A DNA stretch of 64,000 nt from an uncultured Bacteroides sp. (GCA_944321465.1 CALULL010000005.1:1-64000), one strand, 5' to 3'; positions 18,333 to 28,371 are shown, numbered from the stretch's first letter. Notes: generated by a model not told the origin, from the letters alone. Numbers and translations are program-made.

Positions 18333-19595
18333 TTATTCTTCAAATTCTTTCTTTACGATGCGTATCACGTCGTCAATGGTCTCCTCCTCCAAATCGGTCT
18401 TTTCAATCACCATGTCGCGCGGAGCGTTGAGCAACGATTTGGCCGTTTCGATGCCGATGCTCTTGATGGCATCGATTACCCAGTCGTCCACTTCGTTACG
18501 GAACTCGTCGAGGTAGATGTCCTCATCCTCGTTGTTGGGCTCGCCTGTAGTGTCACGGAATACGTCGATGGTGTACTCCGTCAACATGCAAGCCAACTTT
18601 ATGTTCAATCCGTTCTTGCCTATGGCCAAAGACACTTCTTCGGGTTTGAGCAGTACTTCGGCCTTGTGCTCCTCCTCGTTGAGCTTTATGGAGGTTACCT
18701 TGGCCGGACTCAAGGCACGCTGTATGAAAAGCTGCGTGTTGTTGGTATAGTTTATGACATCGATATTCTCATTTCTAAGTTCGCGCACGATGCCATGTAT
18801 GCGGCTGCCCTTTACGCCCACACAGGCACCTACGGGGTCTATTCGGTCGTCGTAGCTCTCCACGGCTATCTTGGCCCGTTCGCCGGGAATGCGGGCTATT
18901 CTCCTGATGGTGATAAGCCCGTCGTTTATCTCGGGCACTTCCATCTCGAACAACCGTTGCAGGAAGACGGGCGACGTGCGGCTCAGGATAATCTTCGGGT
19001 TGTTGTTCTTGTTCTCTACGCGGGCCACCACGGCGCGGGCCGTCTCGCCCTTGCGGTAGAAGTCGGTGGGTATCTGTTCCGTCTTGGGCAGCAGCAGTTC
19101 GTTGCCCTCGTCGTCGAGCAGCAGCGTCTCCTTCTTCCATATCTGGTAGACCTCGGCACTGATAATGGTGCCCACCTTGTCCTTATACTTATTATAAAGG
19201 CTGTCCTTCTCCAGCTCCAGTATCTTCGATGCCAGTGTCTGACGCAGGTTCAGGATGGCACGGCGGCCAAAGTCTGCAAAATGCACCTCTTCGGAACACT
19301 CTTCACCCACTTCAAAGGAAGGGTCTATCTTGCGCGCCTCGCTCAGCGAAATCTCCAGATTAGGGTTCGTCAAGTCCCCATCTGCCACGATGGCACGGTT
19401 GCGCCATATCTCGAAATCGCCCTTGGCAGGGTTCACGATGACGTCGTAGTTCTCGTCCGTGCCAAACATTTTGGCTATCACGCTGCGAAACGACTCTTCG
19501 AGCACGCTCACCATTGTGGTCTGGTCGATGTTCTTCAACTCCTTGAACTCCGAAAAGGTGTCCACCAAGTTTATTGTTTCTTCTTTCTTGGCCAT
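18333..19595 (-). CDS. nusA: Transcription termination/antitermination factor NusA
   Basis: NusA binds RNA polymerase and nascent RNA and modulates pausing, termination and antitermination. The 420-residue product has the N-terminal polymerase-binding domain (LVDTFSEFKELKNIDQ...VLEESFRSVIAKMFG), an S1 domain (about 140-200), and two KH domains with RIPGERAKIAVESYDDRIDPVGACVGVKGSRIHGIVREL and LAIGKNGLNIKLAC. It lacks the C-terminal acidic repeats of E. coli NusA, which is normal outside Proteobacteria. It lies 13 bases after rimP and 56 before infB. Confidence 0.98.
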   Translation of the reverse strand: MAKKEETINLVDTFSEFKELKNIDQTTMVSVLEESFRSVIAKMFGTDENYDVIVNPAKGDFEIWRNRAIVADGDLTNPNLEISLSEARKIDPSFEVGEECSEEVHFADFGRRAILNLRQTLASKILELEKDSLYNKYKDKVGTIISAEVYQIWKKETLLLDDEGNELLLPKTEQIPTDFYRKGETARAVVARVENKNNNPKIILSRTSPVFLQRLFEMEVPEINDGLITIRRIARIPGERAKIAVESYDDRIDPVGACVGVKGSRIHGIVRELRNENIDVINYTNNTQLFIQRALSPAKVTSIKLNEEEHKAEVLLKPEEVSLAIGKNGLNIKLACMLTEYTIDVFRDTTGEPNNEDEDIYLDEFRNEVDDWVIDAIKSIGIETAKSLLNAPRDMVIEKTDLEEETIDDVIRIVKKEFEE

Positions 19596-19608
19596 ATCCG
19601 TATGTTGC

Positions 19609-20076
19609 TTATTTAAAACTTATTAAGTATTTCGTATGTTTTACTTCGTCGTAACCGAACGTATGTTCCACTTCCACCATCTTGGGACGCTTGGCTCCTT
19701 CTTCTTTCACCTTTTGAGGAACGGCCACGGTGAAACCGCTGTCGTCAGAAGCCGTCAGCACACCGACCAGTTTTCGCCCGTCGGCAGTCAGCACTTCCAC
19801 CTCGTGCCCCACATGGATGGCATACTGCTGGGGCACCTTAAAAGGCTGGCCGATACCGGCCGAGCCAACCTCCAGCTCGTAGTCTTCCTTCTCGCGGTTG
19901 AGCCGCTCCTCTATGAAGCGGCTCAAGGCCACGCAATCTTCAATCCAAACGCCGTCTTTGTGGTCTATTTCCACTACTATCTTGTCGTCCGGGCTTACGG
20001 TCGCTTCTACCAGGAAGTAGTCTTTATCCTGCAGCCACTCGCCGACAATCTGGCAAACTGTTTCCTTTTGTATCAT
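19609..20076 (-). CDS. rimP: Ribosome maturation factor RimP
   Basis: RimP assists maturation of the 30S subunit. The 155-residue product has the family's early VEATVSPDDKIVVEIDHKDGVWIEDCVALSRFIEERLNRE block, the LEVGSAGIGQPFK segment (usually EVSSPGLDRPL) and a C-terminal SH3-like domain. I chose ATG at 20076 (MIQKETVCQIV), which gives the normal length; an in-frame ATG at 20097 would add seven residues. It is the first gene of the rimP-nusA-infB unit, an order conserved across bacteria. No clear TAnnTTTG promoter was seen upstream; a 10-bp palindrome GGTACGTACC stands about 30 bases before the start. Confidence 0.93.
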   Translation of the reverse strand: MIQKETVCQIVGEWLQDKDYFLVEATVSPDDKIVVEIDHKDGVWIEDCVALSRFIEERLNREKEDYELEVGSAGIGQPFKVPQQYAIHVGHEVEVLTADGRKLVGVLTASDDSGFTVAVPQKVKEEGAKRPKMVEVEHTFGYDEVKHTKYLISFK

Positions 20077-20175
20077 CACGTAGTTTTTTGGTTTCAAAGA
20101 ACCGGTACGTACCGACCGGCCTATATGTTTTTCGTTGGAAGATTCTATGTTGCTCCGTCTGTCACGACTGTCTTA

Positions 20176-20369
20176 GCCCCACTCGGTCTTCAGACCACCA
20201 GCCGCATGTTTTGTCACTTTTCCCGGCTTTCCAAGTGCTTTCGTCCTCTTGTCGGCAGCTTGCCTGCCGTTTTGGCCCGACGTAGCCCGCCACGCCTTTG
20301 GAAAAGGCTGCGGACAATCCGTAAGACAACAGAACGAAATCGCTTTGGCCTCTCATGACCGGTTGGGGT
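20176..20369. mobile_element. Long-hairpin element, copy B (MITE-like)
   Basis: About 194 bp, clearly alignable with copies A and C (GGCTTTCCAAG, CTTTCGTCCT, GTCGGCA, CGTAGCCCGC, CAGAACGAAAT, CGCTTTGG). Its ends GCCCCACTCGGTCTTCAGA and TCATGACCGGTTGGGG are more diverged but still inverted. It is the most diverged copy. It lies between rimP and the PH-domain gene. Confidence 0.7.
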
Positions 20370-20570
20370 TTTAAGAACAAAAAAGAGGAGCTTGATTGCC
20401 CCTCCACCATTCATCCTTTTTCGACGGCAAAGATATAAATAATCTGTTCGACTGCAAAATATTAGAAATAAAAAAGTATTTCTAACACTTAAACCCGTCC
20501 TGCCCGCCCCTGTTCCGGGAAAAAGTTGCCTCCCTCCTGCCGCGCACGCAAGACCCCGACGTAGCCTTTC

Positions 20571-20650
20571 TTTGCCCGTCTGCGGGCACACCTGTGCTCT
20601 GCAGCAGGCATACCTGTGCCCGCCCGGGAGCACAGGTGTGCCCCCAAAGG
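20571..20650. repeat. 22-bp quasi-palindrome array 3
   Basis: Units near 20582, 20604 and 20625 (GGGCACACCTGTGCTC, GGCATACCTGTGCCCGC, GAGCACAGGTGTGCCCCC), with a degenerate TTTGCCCG half unit at the left. It ends 37 bases past the stop codon of the PH-domain gene (minus strand). Confidence 0.75.
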
Positions 20651-20686
20651 CCGGTTCCCGACGCGACAGGGAGCGGACGGGGCGGC

Positions 20687-21082
20687 TCAGGCCGACAAGC
20701 GTTTCTCCACCGCCCGCACAAACTCTTCCTCGTTGACGGGGAAGAGAATTTCGCAGCGGGCCGTCTCCAGATGCACCAGCACACAATGCATGTACTCGAA
20801 GCGTCCCAGCCAGCGGGCCGAGGCACGGCGCACGCTGCGCACATCGGCCAGGCTAAGCTCGCGCCGCCGCCAGAAACGTCCATAGCAGAGCAAGAGCTTG
20901 CCGTCGGACGTCAGTGTGTAGGTAGTGTGCACCAACTTCTCTACCAGCACCACCATTGCCAGCATGAACAACGCCGCCAGCACCACCAGCTTCATCCACA
21001 GAAAGTAGACCGCCAGCCCCGTAAACAATAACAAGAAAGCCATCTGCCCGAAACGGACGCGAGCATGAAAAATTCGTTCCAT
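20687..21082 (-). CDS. Small membrane protein with a bacterial PH-like domain
   Basis: The 131-residue product has a short basic N-terminus (MERIFHARVRFGQ), two closely spaced hydrophobic helices (about 14-32 and 33-50), and a soluble C-terminal half with TYTLTSDGKLLLCYGRFWRRRELSLADVRSVRR. That pattern matches bacterial PH-like domains of the bPH_6/DUF1200 type: a beta strand, an arginine turn, and a strand ending 'I..I..V'. The function is unknown. ATG at 21082 is preferred over an upstream in-frame start because it begins directly before the conserved part. It stands alone between element B and nadB. Confidence 0.7.
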   Translation of the reverse strand: MERIFHARVRFGQMAFLLLFTGLAVYFLWMKLVVLAALFMLAMVVLVEKLVHTTYTLTSDGKLLLCYGRFWRRRELSLADVRSVRRASARWLGRFEYMHCVLVHLETARCEILFPVNEEEFVRAVEKRLSA

Positions 21083-21405
21083 CTGTTTCCTCCTAACCTT
21101 TAAAGCCTGTCCAAATTCTCCAGCCGGCAATTTTTCCAGACCTTTACATATCGTACATAAAAAACGTTTACGCCGCTAAGTTAAGACAAATTATCGGCAA
21201 TCGGACAACAATTCCTCCCAAAAATGCCTTTCTACCCCATTTCGGGCTTACAAACCGTACCAATTCCACGCCACGGGGCACCCCGGAAGGCACACAAGCG
21301 CGCCCTGAGACACAGGAGGAGTCCAAAAGCGGCGTATTTGCCCGCCGACCGATACAAGGGACGCACTTATTTCGTAGCTTTGCCACCGGTAAACATCCAA
21401 ACACT
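21083..21405. other. Divergent intergenic region between the PH-domain gene and nadB
   Basis: The two genes are transcribed outward. The region is locally AT-rich (about 21140-21190) and carries a TAnnTTTG element for nadB at 21375-21382. I see no operator or RNA structure. Confidence 0.5.
21375..21382 (+). promoter_or_regulatory. -7 promoter element of nadB (TAGCTTTG)
   Basis: TAGCTTTG fits TAnnTTTG and lies 23 bases before the ATG. No TTTG is found at the proper -33 spacing, so this is a partial match. Confidence 0.5.
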
Positions 21406-22977
21406 ATGGTTAGAAAGTTTGATTTTCTCGTTATCGGCTCCGGGATAGCCGGGATGAGCTTCGCGCTCAAAGTAGCGCACAAGGGCAGCGTGGCCCTTAT
21501 CTGCAAAGCAGGGCTGGAGGAAGCCAACACGTATTTTGCACAAGGAGGCATCGCCTCGGTAACCAATCTGGCCGTGGACAACTTCGACAAGCACATCGAA
21601 GACACCATGATAGCAGGCGACTGGATAAACGACCGCGCGGCGGTGGAAAAGGTAGTGAAGAATGCTCCCGGGCAGATAAGGCAACTCATCGACTGGGGCG
21701 TGAAGTTCGACAAAAAGGCCGACGGCACCTTCGACCTCCATCGCGAAGGCGGCCACTCGGAGTTCCGCATCCTGCACCATCAGGACAACACCGGAGCCGA
21801 GATACAGACCAGCCTCATCGAGGCCGTGAAGCGGCACCCCGACATCACGGTGTTCACCAACCACTACGCAGTAGAAATCATCACCCAGCACCACCTGGGC
21901 ATCATCGTGACGCGCCACACGCCGGGCATCAAGTGCTACGGCGCCTACGTCCTGGACGAGGAGCGGGGCGAGGTGGACACCTTTCTCAGCAAAGTCACCG
22001 TCATGGCCACGGGCGGCTGCGAGGCAGTCTACCGCCACACCACCAACCCGCTGGTGGCCACGGGCGACGGCATCGCAATGGTCTACCGTGCCAAAGGCGC
22101 GGTGAAGGACATGGAGTTCATACAGTTCCACCCCACGGCCCTCTATCACCCCGGCGACCGCCCCTCGTTCCTCATCACCGAAGCCATGCGAGGCTACGGA
22201 GCCGTGCTGCGCACGCTAGACGGCAAGGAGTTCATGCAGAAGTACGACCCGCGCCTGTCGCTGGCACCGCGCGACATCGTGGCACGGGCCATCGACAGCG
22301 AGATGAAACTGAGGGGCGAGGACCACGTCTATCTGGACGTAACCCACAAGGACCCCGAGGAGACAAAACGCCACTTCCCGAACATCTACAAGAAGTGCCT
22401 CAGCATAGGCATAGACATTACCAAAGACTACATACCCGTGGCACCGGCGGCCCACTACTTGTGCGGGGGCATCAAGGTTGACCTCGACGGACAGAGCAGC
22501 ATCCGCCGCCTGTATGCCATCGGCGAGTGCTCGTGCACGGGCCTGCACGGCGGCAACCGCCTGGCTTCAAACTCACTTATCGAAGCCGTGGTCTACGCCG
22601 ACGCGGCAGCCAGGCACGCCGTCAGTGTGCTGGACCGCTACGACTTCAACACCGACATCCCCGAATGGAACGACGACGGAACCATAAGCAACGAAGAACG
22701 TGTGCTCATCACCCAGAGCATGAAGGAAGTAAACCAAATCATGGAAGCCTACGTCGGCATCGTGCGCAGCAACCTGCGCCTGACACGGGCATGGAACCGC
22801 CTGGACATCCTCTACGAGGAGACCGAACGCCTCTTCAAGAGCTGCAAGGCCACGCGCGAACTGTGCGAACTGCGCAACATGATAAACGTGGGCTACCTCA
22901 TCACCAAGCAGGCCATGGAGCGCAAGGAAAGCCGGGGCCTGCACTACACCATAGACTACCCGCACGCGGCCAACTGA
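21406..22977 (+). CDS. nadB: L-aspartate oxidase
   Basis: NadB oxidises L-aspartate to iminoaspartate with FAD; NadA then makes quinolinate, the precursor of NAD. The 523-residue product has the FAD-binding GSGIAGMSFALKVA near the N-terminus, GLEEANTYFAQGGIA, the substrate-site region EGGHSEFRILH, MEFIQFHPTALYHP, and the C-terminal cap with LHGGNRLASNSLIEAVVYA and RSNLRLTRAWNRL, typical of aspartate oxidase rather than succinate dehydrogenase. nadA lies 10 kb away on the other strand; nadC is not in the window. It is followed by a hairpin terminator. Confidence 0.96.
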   Translation: MVRKFDFLVIGSGIAGMSFALKVAHKGSVALICKAGLEEANTYFAQGGIASVTNLAVDNFDKHIEDTMIAGDWINDRAAVEKVVKNAPGQIRQLIDWGVKFDKKADGTFDLHREGGHSEFRILHHQDNTGAEIQTSLIEAVKRHPDITVFTNHYAVEIITQHHLGIIVTRHTPGIKCYGAYVLDEERGEVDTFLSKVTVMATGGCEAVYRHTTNPLVATGDGIAMVYRAKGAVKDMEFIQFHPTALYHPGDRPSFLITEAMRGYGAVLRTLDGKEFMQKYDPRLSLAPRDIVARAIDSEMKLRGEDHVYLDVTHKDPEETKRHFPNIYKKCLSIGIDITKDYIPVAPAAHYLCGGIKVDLDGQSSIRRLYAIGECSCTGLHGGNRLASNSLIEAVVYADAAARHAVSVLDRYDFNTDIPEWNDDGTISNEERVLITQSMKEVNQIMEAYVGIVRSNLRLTRAWNRLDILYEETERLFKSCKATRELCELRNMINVGYLITKQAMERKESRGLHYTIDYPHAAN

Positions 22978-22996
22978 CAGCCGCAAACCGACGGTC

Positions 22997-23040
22997 AAAG
23001 CCCGCCCCGGGTCTTCTTCGGAAGGCCGGAGGCGGGCTTT
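22997..23040 (+). terminator. Terminator-like hairpin after nadB
   Basis: AAAGCCCGCC and GGCGGGCTTT form 10-bp arms around a 24-base loop with inner CCGG pairs, 20 bases after the stop codon. The T-run is short (three T). Confidence 0.7.
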
Positions 23041-23451
23041 GCCGTTCACGGGGGGCCTGCCGACAACACGCCACCCCGCGAAGCCTCCCCCACGCTGAGC
23101 AAGCAACGGACAAAAAGGAAAGACATACTCACCAACCGGGACAGGCGGCACCGACATCCCTTGCAAAGGTCAATCCGCAAAGAAGATTTCCACTGGTTAT
23201 AAACAGGTTGTCAACAGGATAAACCATTGTAATACAACACCAGGCACCAATCAATCAACAGCCATCCCGCAAACTGTCCACAGGCCACAAAGAGGTAGGG
23301 AAAGGCCACGAACATACCTACCAGGCAATCCGAAAGATTTTTACCTCTCCCGCTTCAGCCCCGCCCAAGAGCTGCCCAAAGCACTTGGAGAAACCCACCC
23401 AAGCCCCTCCTCCCCTCGTCCAAGGCGCACGGCAGAGCCGGCAGGGGAGTT

Positions 23452-23655
23452 TTGAACCCAAATCGGTCATTAGACCGCCTTGCCGTGTGCCTGACAGTCT
23501 TTCTCCGGCTTTCCAAGCCCTTTCGTCCTGCCACCGGCATCTTGGCTGCCGCCTTGTCCCGCCGTAGCCCGCTACGCCTCCGACAAAGGCGACTGCCTAT
23601 CTGCACAGCGGCAAAACGAAACCGCTTTGGACTCTAATGGCCGATTGGGTTTGAA
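23452..23655. mobile_element. Long-hairpin element, copy C (MITE-like)
   Basis: About 204 bp, with the best terminal inverted repeats of the three copies: ACCCAAATCGGTCATTAGA at the left and TCTAATGGCCGATTGGGT at the right. It shares with copy A the inner blocks TTTCGTCCTG, GTAGCCCGCTACGCC, CTATCTGCACAG/AATCTGCACGG and GCTTTGGACTCTAAT. It lies in the nadB-leuS gap. Confidence 0.75.
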
Positions 23656-24192
23656 CCGAAGCGAAAGGGGTTATAAACCGTTCTTCCCACGTTATCAACC
23701 GAAACAAAGCGGACTTTCAACAGGATTTCAACTGCGTTTTCAACCGAAGGAAACGAGCAGCACAAACGGTATCAACAGCAGAATGAACCGCCCGGCGGAC
23801 AGTTACCAACCACCCTACCCCGGTTATCAACAGCTATTAACCGAACTATCAACAAACAGTGGAAAAGCAAAGGAAGAAGCAGAAGGACACAAACGGTTGA
23901 CAACTCCAGAACAACAGCCCGACCAGTAGCAGGAACATCCCTGTACAAGCCGTGAGGCCGAATTGCCAAGAAGCAAGCAACAAAGCGCAAAATGCAGACA
24001 AAACGACGCGAAAAACAGGAAAACACCGACAAGCATTTGCCGCAAAAAGAGCGAAACAGAGCAGGAACGGGCACAAAACGGAGCAAAAACAGCCGTCGCC
24101 GACACCGGGCACAGGCTTGCCACGCCAGACGGCGGCAGACCCGGACACCGCAGCACGGGCAACAACGGCGGCAAGCACTCCGCCTAGCGCAA

Positions 24193-24213
24193 ACGGGCAC
24201 ACCTTTGCCCGCA
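24193..24213. repeat. Isolated unit of the 22-bp repeat family
   Basis: GGGCACACCTTTGCCCGC with flanks fits the unit consensus. There is no neighbouring unit at the 22-base period, so it is a single copy or a decayed array. Confidence 0.5.
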
Positions 24214-24539
24214 ACAAAACGCTCCGCTGCCTGCCAGAGGGCGAACTTCTCTCCCCCATCCGGGCGGCCTGAAAGCGGATTTCGAGCCTCAGTTCCTCCT
24301 CTTCGGGAAGCCCCGTTTTCATCTACAACGCTATTCTACAGCAAGATAAGTGTTTTTCAATCCGAAAATCGAGACCAACTTCTGCCACGGTCCGAAAAAA
24401 ACGATTCTCGCGGCAACAGGAAATACAAAATGTCAGCTTGACAACCGCCACCGTCCGCAGGAGTTTCCAACAGTCCCTGTTCAAAACTCACCTTGCCATT
24501 TTTACAGCCTTAACCACTACAAATCTGGAAATAAACGCG

Positions 24540-24547
24540 TAACTTTG
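24540..24547 (+). promoter_or_regulatory. -7 promoter element of the leuS operon (TAACTTTG)
   Basis: TAACTTTG fits TAnnTTTG, 72 bases before the leuS ATG. No good TTTG at the -33 position was found. The leader that follows contains TTATCAACA at 24576. Confidence 0.5.
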
Positions 24548-24619
24548 CACCGCTTATAACACTCTTTTCACAGAGTTATCAACAACATGCTAATACAAAC
24601 CGAACGAAGCAAATGAATT

Positions 24620-27439
24620 ATGGAGTATAACTTCAGAGAAATAGAAAAGAAATGGCAACAGCGGTGGGTAGAGCAAAACACCTACCAAGTGACGGAAGAC
24701 CCGGCGAAACCCAAGTTCTACGTACTCAACATGTTCCCCTACCCCAGCGGAGCAGGTCTGCACGTAGGTCACCCGTTGGGCTACATCGCCAGCGACATCT
24801 ACGCACGCTACAAGCGGCAACAAGGCTTCAACGTGCTCAACCCTATGGGCTACGATGCCTACGGTCTGCCCGCCGAACAATACGCCATACAGACCGGACA
24901 GCACCCCTCCATCACCACCGAGGCCAACATCCGCCGCTACCGCGAGCAGCTGGACAAGATAGGTTTCTCCTTTGACTGGAGCCGCGAGATACGCACCTGC
25001 GACCCGGAGTATTACCATTGGACACAATGGGCCTTCCAGCAGATGTTCGAGCACTACTACGACAACCGCCAGCAAAAGGCACGCCCCATTGCCGAATTGG
25101 TGAAGGCGTTCGAGACCGCCGGAACCGAGGGTGTGGATGCCGCCTGCACCGAAGAGCTGAGTTTCACAGCCGCCGACTGGAAGGCCAAGGACGAGAAGCA
25201 ACGGCAGGAGGTGCTGATGAACTACCGCATAGCCTATCTGGGCGAAACGATGGTGAACTGGTGTCCGCAACTGGGCACGGTGCTGGCCAACGACGAGGTG
25301 GTAGACGGCGTGAGCGAGCGCGGCGGCTACCCCGTGGTGCAGAAGAAGATGCGCCAGTGGTGCCTGCGCGTGTCGGCCTATGCAGCCCGGCTGCTCGACG
25401 GGCTGGAGACCATCGAGTGGACCGACTCGCTAAAGGAAACACAACGCAACTGGATAGGCCGCAGCGAAGGCACGGAGATGCAATTCAAAGTGGCCGGACA
25501 AGACTTGGAGTTTACCATCTTCACCACACGCGCCGACACAATCTTCGGTGTCACCTTCATGGTGCTGGCACCCGAAAGCGAACTGGTGGGAAAAGTTACC
25601 ACCGAAGCGCAGCGCAGCGAAGTGGAGGCTTACCTGGAACGCACGAAGAAGCGCACGGAACGCGAGCGCATCAGCGACCGGAGCGTCACGGGCGCATTCA
25701 CCGGAGCGTATGCGGTCAATCCCTTTACAGGCAAGGAGATACCCATCTGGGTGAGCGACTACGTACTGGCCGGCTATGGCACAGGAGCCATCATGGCCGT
25801 GCCCGCCCACGACTCGCGCGACTATGCCTTTGCCAAGCACTTCGGCCTGCCTATTATCCCCCTGATAGAGGGTGCCGACGTCAGCCAGGAAAGCTACGAT
25901 GCCAAGGAAGGCATTGTCTGCAACTCGGCCTGCGAGACCTTCTCGCTCAACGGTCTGACGGTGAAAGAAGCCATCGCAGCCACCAAAAAGTATGTGGAGG
26001 AGCACCACATGGGCCGCGTCAAGGTGAACTACCGCCTGCGCGATGCCATCTTCTCGCGCCAACGCTACTGGGGCGAGCCGTTCCCCGTGTACTACAAGGA
26101 CGGTATGCCGCACATGATACCCTCCGCGTGTCTGCCCTTACAGCTGCCCGAAGTAGACAAGTTCCTGCCCACCGAGACGGGAGAGCCCCCGCTGGGCAAT
26201 GCCGCACGCTGGGCATGGGACACGGCTTGCAACTGTGTGACCGACAACAGCCGCATCGACCACAAGACGGTGTTCCCGCTCGAACTGAATACCATGCCGG
26301 GCTTTGCCGGGTCGAGCGCCTACTACCTGCGCTACATGGATCCGCACAACAACAAAGCACTCGTCTCGCGCCAAGCCGACGAGTACTGGCGCAACGTCGA
26401 CCTCTACGTAGGGGGAACCGAACATGCCACAGGACACCTCATCTACTCGCGGTTCTGGAACAAGTTCCTGCACGACTTGAACATATCGGCAGTGGAAGAA
26501 CCCTTCCAGAAGCTCGTCAACCAGGGAATGATACAGGGCCGCAGCAACTTTGTCTATAGAATAAAGGATACGAATACCTTCGTCTCGCTGGGACTGAAGG
26601 ACCAGTACGACACAACGCCTCTGCATGTCGATGTCAACATCGTGCAGAACGACATCCTCGATCTTGAAGCCTTCAAGGCATGGAGACCTGAGTATGCTTC
26701 GGCAGAATTCATACTGGAAGACGGCAAATACGTATGTGGCTGGGCGGTGGAGAAAATGTCCAAGTCGATGTACAACGTTGTCAATCCCGACAAGATAGTA
26801 GAGAAGTACGGAGCCGACACCCTGCGCATGTACGAGATGTTCCTTGGTCCCGTAGAACAGTCTAAACCCTGGGACACGAACGGCATAGACGGCGTTCATC
26901 GATTCCTGAAGAAGTTCTGGGCACTGTTCTACGATCGCAACGGACAATACACCGTCACCGACGAAGAACCGACGAAGGACGAACTGAAGTCGCTCCATAA
27001 GCTCATCAAGAAGGTGACAGGCGACATCGAGCAATTCTCCTACAACACGTCGGTGAGTGCCTTTATGATTTGCGTCAACGAGCTGGCCGCGCTGAAGTGC
27101 GCCAAACGCTCCGTGCTGCAATCGCTCGTAACGGTACTCGCTCCGTTCGCCCCTCACGTCTGCGAGGAACTCTGGAGCACGATGGGCGGCACAGGTTCGG
27201 TATGCGATGCCTGCTGGCCCAAGTACAATGAGGAATACCTGCGCGAGGACAGCGTGAACTACACCGTTTCCTTCAACGGAAAAGCACGCTTCAACATGGA
27301 ATTTCCTGCCGGAGCCGACAGCAAAGAGATAGAGAAAGCCGTCCTGGCCGACTCGCGCTCCGCCAAGTGGCTTGAAGGAAAAACCGTGGTCAAGATTATC
27401 GTCGTGCCCGGAAAGATAGTCAACATCGTTATCAAATAA
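24620..27439 (+). CDS. leuS: Leucyl-tRNA synthetase
   Basis: LeuRS charges tRNA-Leu. The 939-residue product has the HIGH-type motif in [19 protein letters not shown] (about residues 38-56), a large CP1 editing domain (about 230-430) with [22 protein letters not shown] and [19 protein letters not shown], and the KMSKS motif in EKMSKSMYN (about 711-719), followed by the anticodon-binding and C-terminal domains. Length is normal for the phylum. The start ATG is immediately before [12 protein letters not shown]. It leads a probable operon with yitT, rdgB and the porZ-like gene (gaps of 26, 44 and 13 bases). Confidence 0.98.
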   Translation: MEYNFREIEKKWQQRWVEQNTYQVTEDPAKPKFYVLNMFPYPSGAGLHVGHPLGYIASDIYARYKRQQGFNVLNPMGYDAYGLPAEQYAIQTGQHPSITTEANIRRYREQLDKIGFSFDWSREIRTCDPEYYHWTQWAFQQMFEHYYDNRQQKARPIAELVKAFETAGTEGVDAACTEELSFTAADWKAKDEKQRQEVLMNYRIAYLGETMVNWCPQLGTVLANDEVVDGVSERGGYPVVQKKMRQWCLRVSAYAARLLDGLETIEWTDSLKETQRNWIGRSEGTEMQFKVAGQDLEFTIFTTRADTIFGVTFMVLAPESELVGKVTTEAQRSEVEAYLERTKKRTERERISDRSVTGAFTGAYAVNPFTGKEIPIWVSDYVLAGYGTGAIMAVPAHDSRDYAFAKHFGLPIIPLIEGADVSQESYDAKEGIVCNSACETFSLNGLTVKEAIAATKKYVEEHHMGRVKVNYRLRDAIFSRQRYWGEPFPVYYKDGMPHMIPSACLPLQLPEVDKFLPTETGEPPLGNAARWAWDTACNCVTDNSRIDHKTVFPLELNTMPGFAGSSAYYLRYMDPHNNKALVSRQADEYWRNVDLYVGGTEHATGHLIYSRFWNKFLHDLNISAVEEPFQKLVNQGMIQGRSNFVYRIKDTNTFVSLGLKDQYDTTPLHVDVNIVQNDILDLEAFKAWRPEYASAEFILEDGKYVCGWAVEKMSKSMYNVVNPDKIVEKYGADTLRMYEMFLGPVEQSKPWDTNGIDGVHRFLKKFWALFYDRNGQYTVTDEEPTKDELKSLHKLIKKVTGDIEQFSYNTSVSAFMICVNELAALKCAKRSVLQSLVTVLAPFAPHVCEELWSTMGGTGSVCDACWPKYNEEYLREDSVNYTVSFNGKARFNMEFPAGADSKEIEKAVLADSRSAKWLEGKTVVKIIVVPGKIVNIVIK

Positions 27440-27465
27440 TCTATAACAAAGAAAAACTGAAAAAC

Positions 27466-28371
27466 ATGCATCTTCAAAAACCATCCAGAGCCGCAGTGAA
27501 AAGGGAGGTTAAAGACTACCTGTTCATCACTTTCGGACTCATCTGTTATGCACTGGCCTACGCCGTGTTCATGCTCCCTTACGAAATAACGACAGGAGCC
27601 ACTACGGGTATTGGTGCCATTGTCTACTATGCCACGGGATTTCCCATGCAATGGACCTATTTCCTCATCAATGCCGTACTTATGACATTTGCCCTCAAGA
27701 TACTGGGCCCCCGGTTCAGCGTAAAGACACTCTATGCCATCTTCATGCTTACGTTTTTCCTGTGGCTCTTTCAGGAAATCGTCAGAGACCCTGTCACAGG
27801 TGTGTACCCAAAGATGCTTGGCGAGGGACAGGACTCAATGGCCTGCCTCGTGGGAGCCGCCATTTGCGGGCTGGGACTGGGCATCGTCTTCACCTGCAAC
27901 GGTAGCACAGGCGGCACAGACATCATTGCCGCCGTGGTGCACAAGTACAAGGACATAACACTGGGACGTATGGTGATGTTGTGCGACGTCATCATCGTCA
28001 GCTCCTGTTACTTTGTCTTCCACGACTGGAGACGGGTCATCTTCGGCTTCGTCACCTTGTTTGTCCAAGGCGTAGTACTTGACTACGTTGTCAACAGCTC
28101 GCGCCAGTCCGTACAGTTCCTTATCTTCTCGAAGGAGTACGACAAGATAGCCGACCACATCGTCAAAGAATCCCACCGGGGTGTTACCGTGATTGACGGC
28201 GTGGGCTGGTATAGCAAGAACAACGTAAAGGTACTCATCATACTGGCCTCCAGACGACAGTCGGTAGACATATTCCGCCTGGTTAAGGACATAGACCCGA
28301 ACGCCTTCATCTCGCAAAGTGCCGTCATAGGCGTGTACGGGCAAGGATTCGACAAGCTGAAGGTGAAGTAA
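27466..28371 (+). CDS. YitT family membrane protein (DUF161-DUF2179)
   Basis: The 301-residue product has five or six membrane helices in the first 215 residues ([35 protein letters not shown], a repeat with [21 protein letters not shown]) and a cytoplasmic DUF2179 domain at the C-terminus ([30 protein letters not shown]). This is the YitT build; members are proposed transporters, but no substrate is established for most. It lies 26 bases after leuS. Confidence 0.9.
   Translation: MHLQKPSRAAVKREVKDYLFITFGLICYALAYAVFMLPYEITTGATTGIGAIVYYATGFPMQWTYFLINAVLMTFALKILGPRFSVKTLYAIFMLTFFLWLFQEIVRDPVTGVYPKMLGEGQDSMACLVGAAICGLGLGIVFTCNGSTGGTDIIAAVVHKYKDITLGRMVMLCDVIIVSSCYFVFHDWRRVIFGFVTLFVQGVVLDYVVNSSRQSVQFLIFSKEYDKIADHIVKESHRGVTVIDGVGWYSKNNVKVLIILASRRQSVDIFRLVKDIDPNAFISQSAVIGVYGQGFDKLKVK

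Larger units (their letters stand above)
20098..20686. other. Gene-free stretch with hairpin element B and repeat array 3
   Basis: It contains the second long-hairpin element (20176-20369), an AT-rich interval (about 20415-20490) and array 3 (20571-20650). No gene is seen. Confidence 0.7.
22978..24619. other. 1.6-kb gene-free region between nadB and leuS
   Basis: Contents in order: the nadB terminator; TCAACA-type sites (23208-23216, 23274-23282); hairpin element C (23452-23655); a run of TTATCAACA-like sites on the + strand (23692-23700, 23769-23777, 23824-23832, 23846-23854); an extremely T-poor stretch (23941-24180 has 13 T in 240 bases); one repeat unit near 24193-24213; and the leuS promoter and leader with another TTATCAACA at 24576-24584. 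Open frames across it have arginine/proline-rich translations and look non-coding. Confidence 0.6.

Noticed and set aside
23772..24441. Protein-coding genes in the nadB-leuS gap
   Set aside because: Open frames on both strands have Arg/Cys/Pro-rich translations without domains; openness is explained by the T-poor, GC-rich composition.
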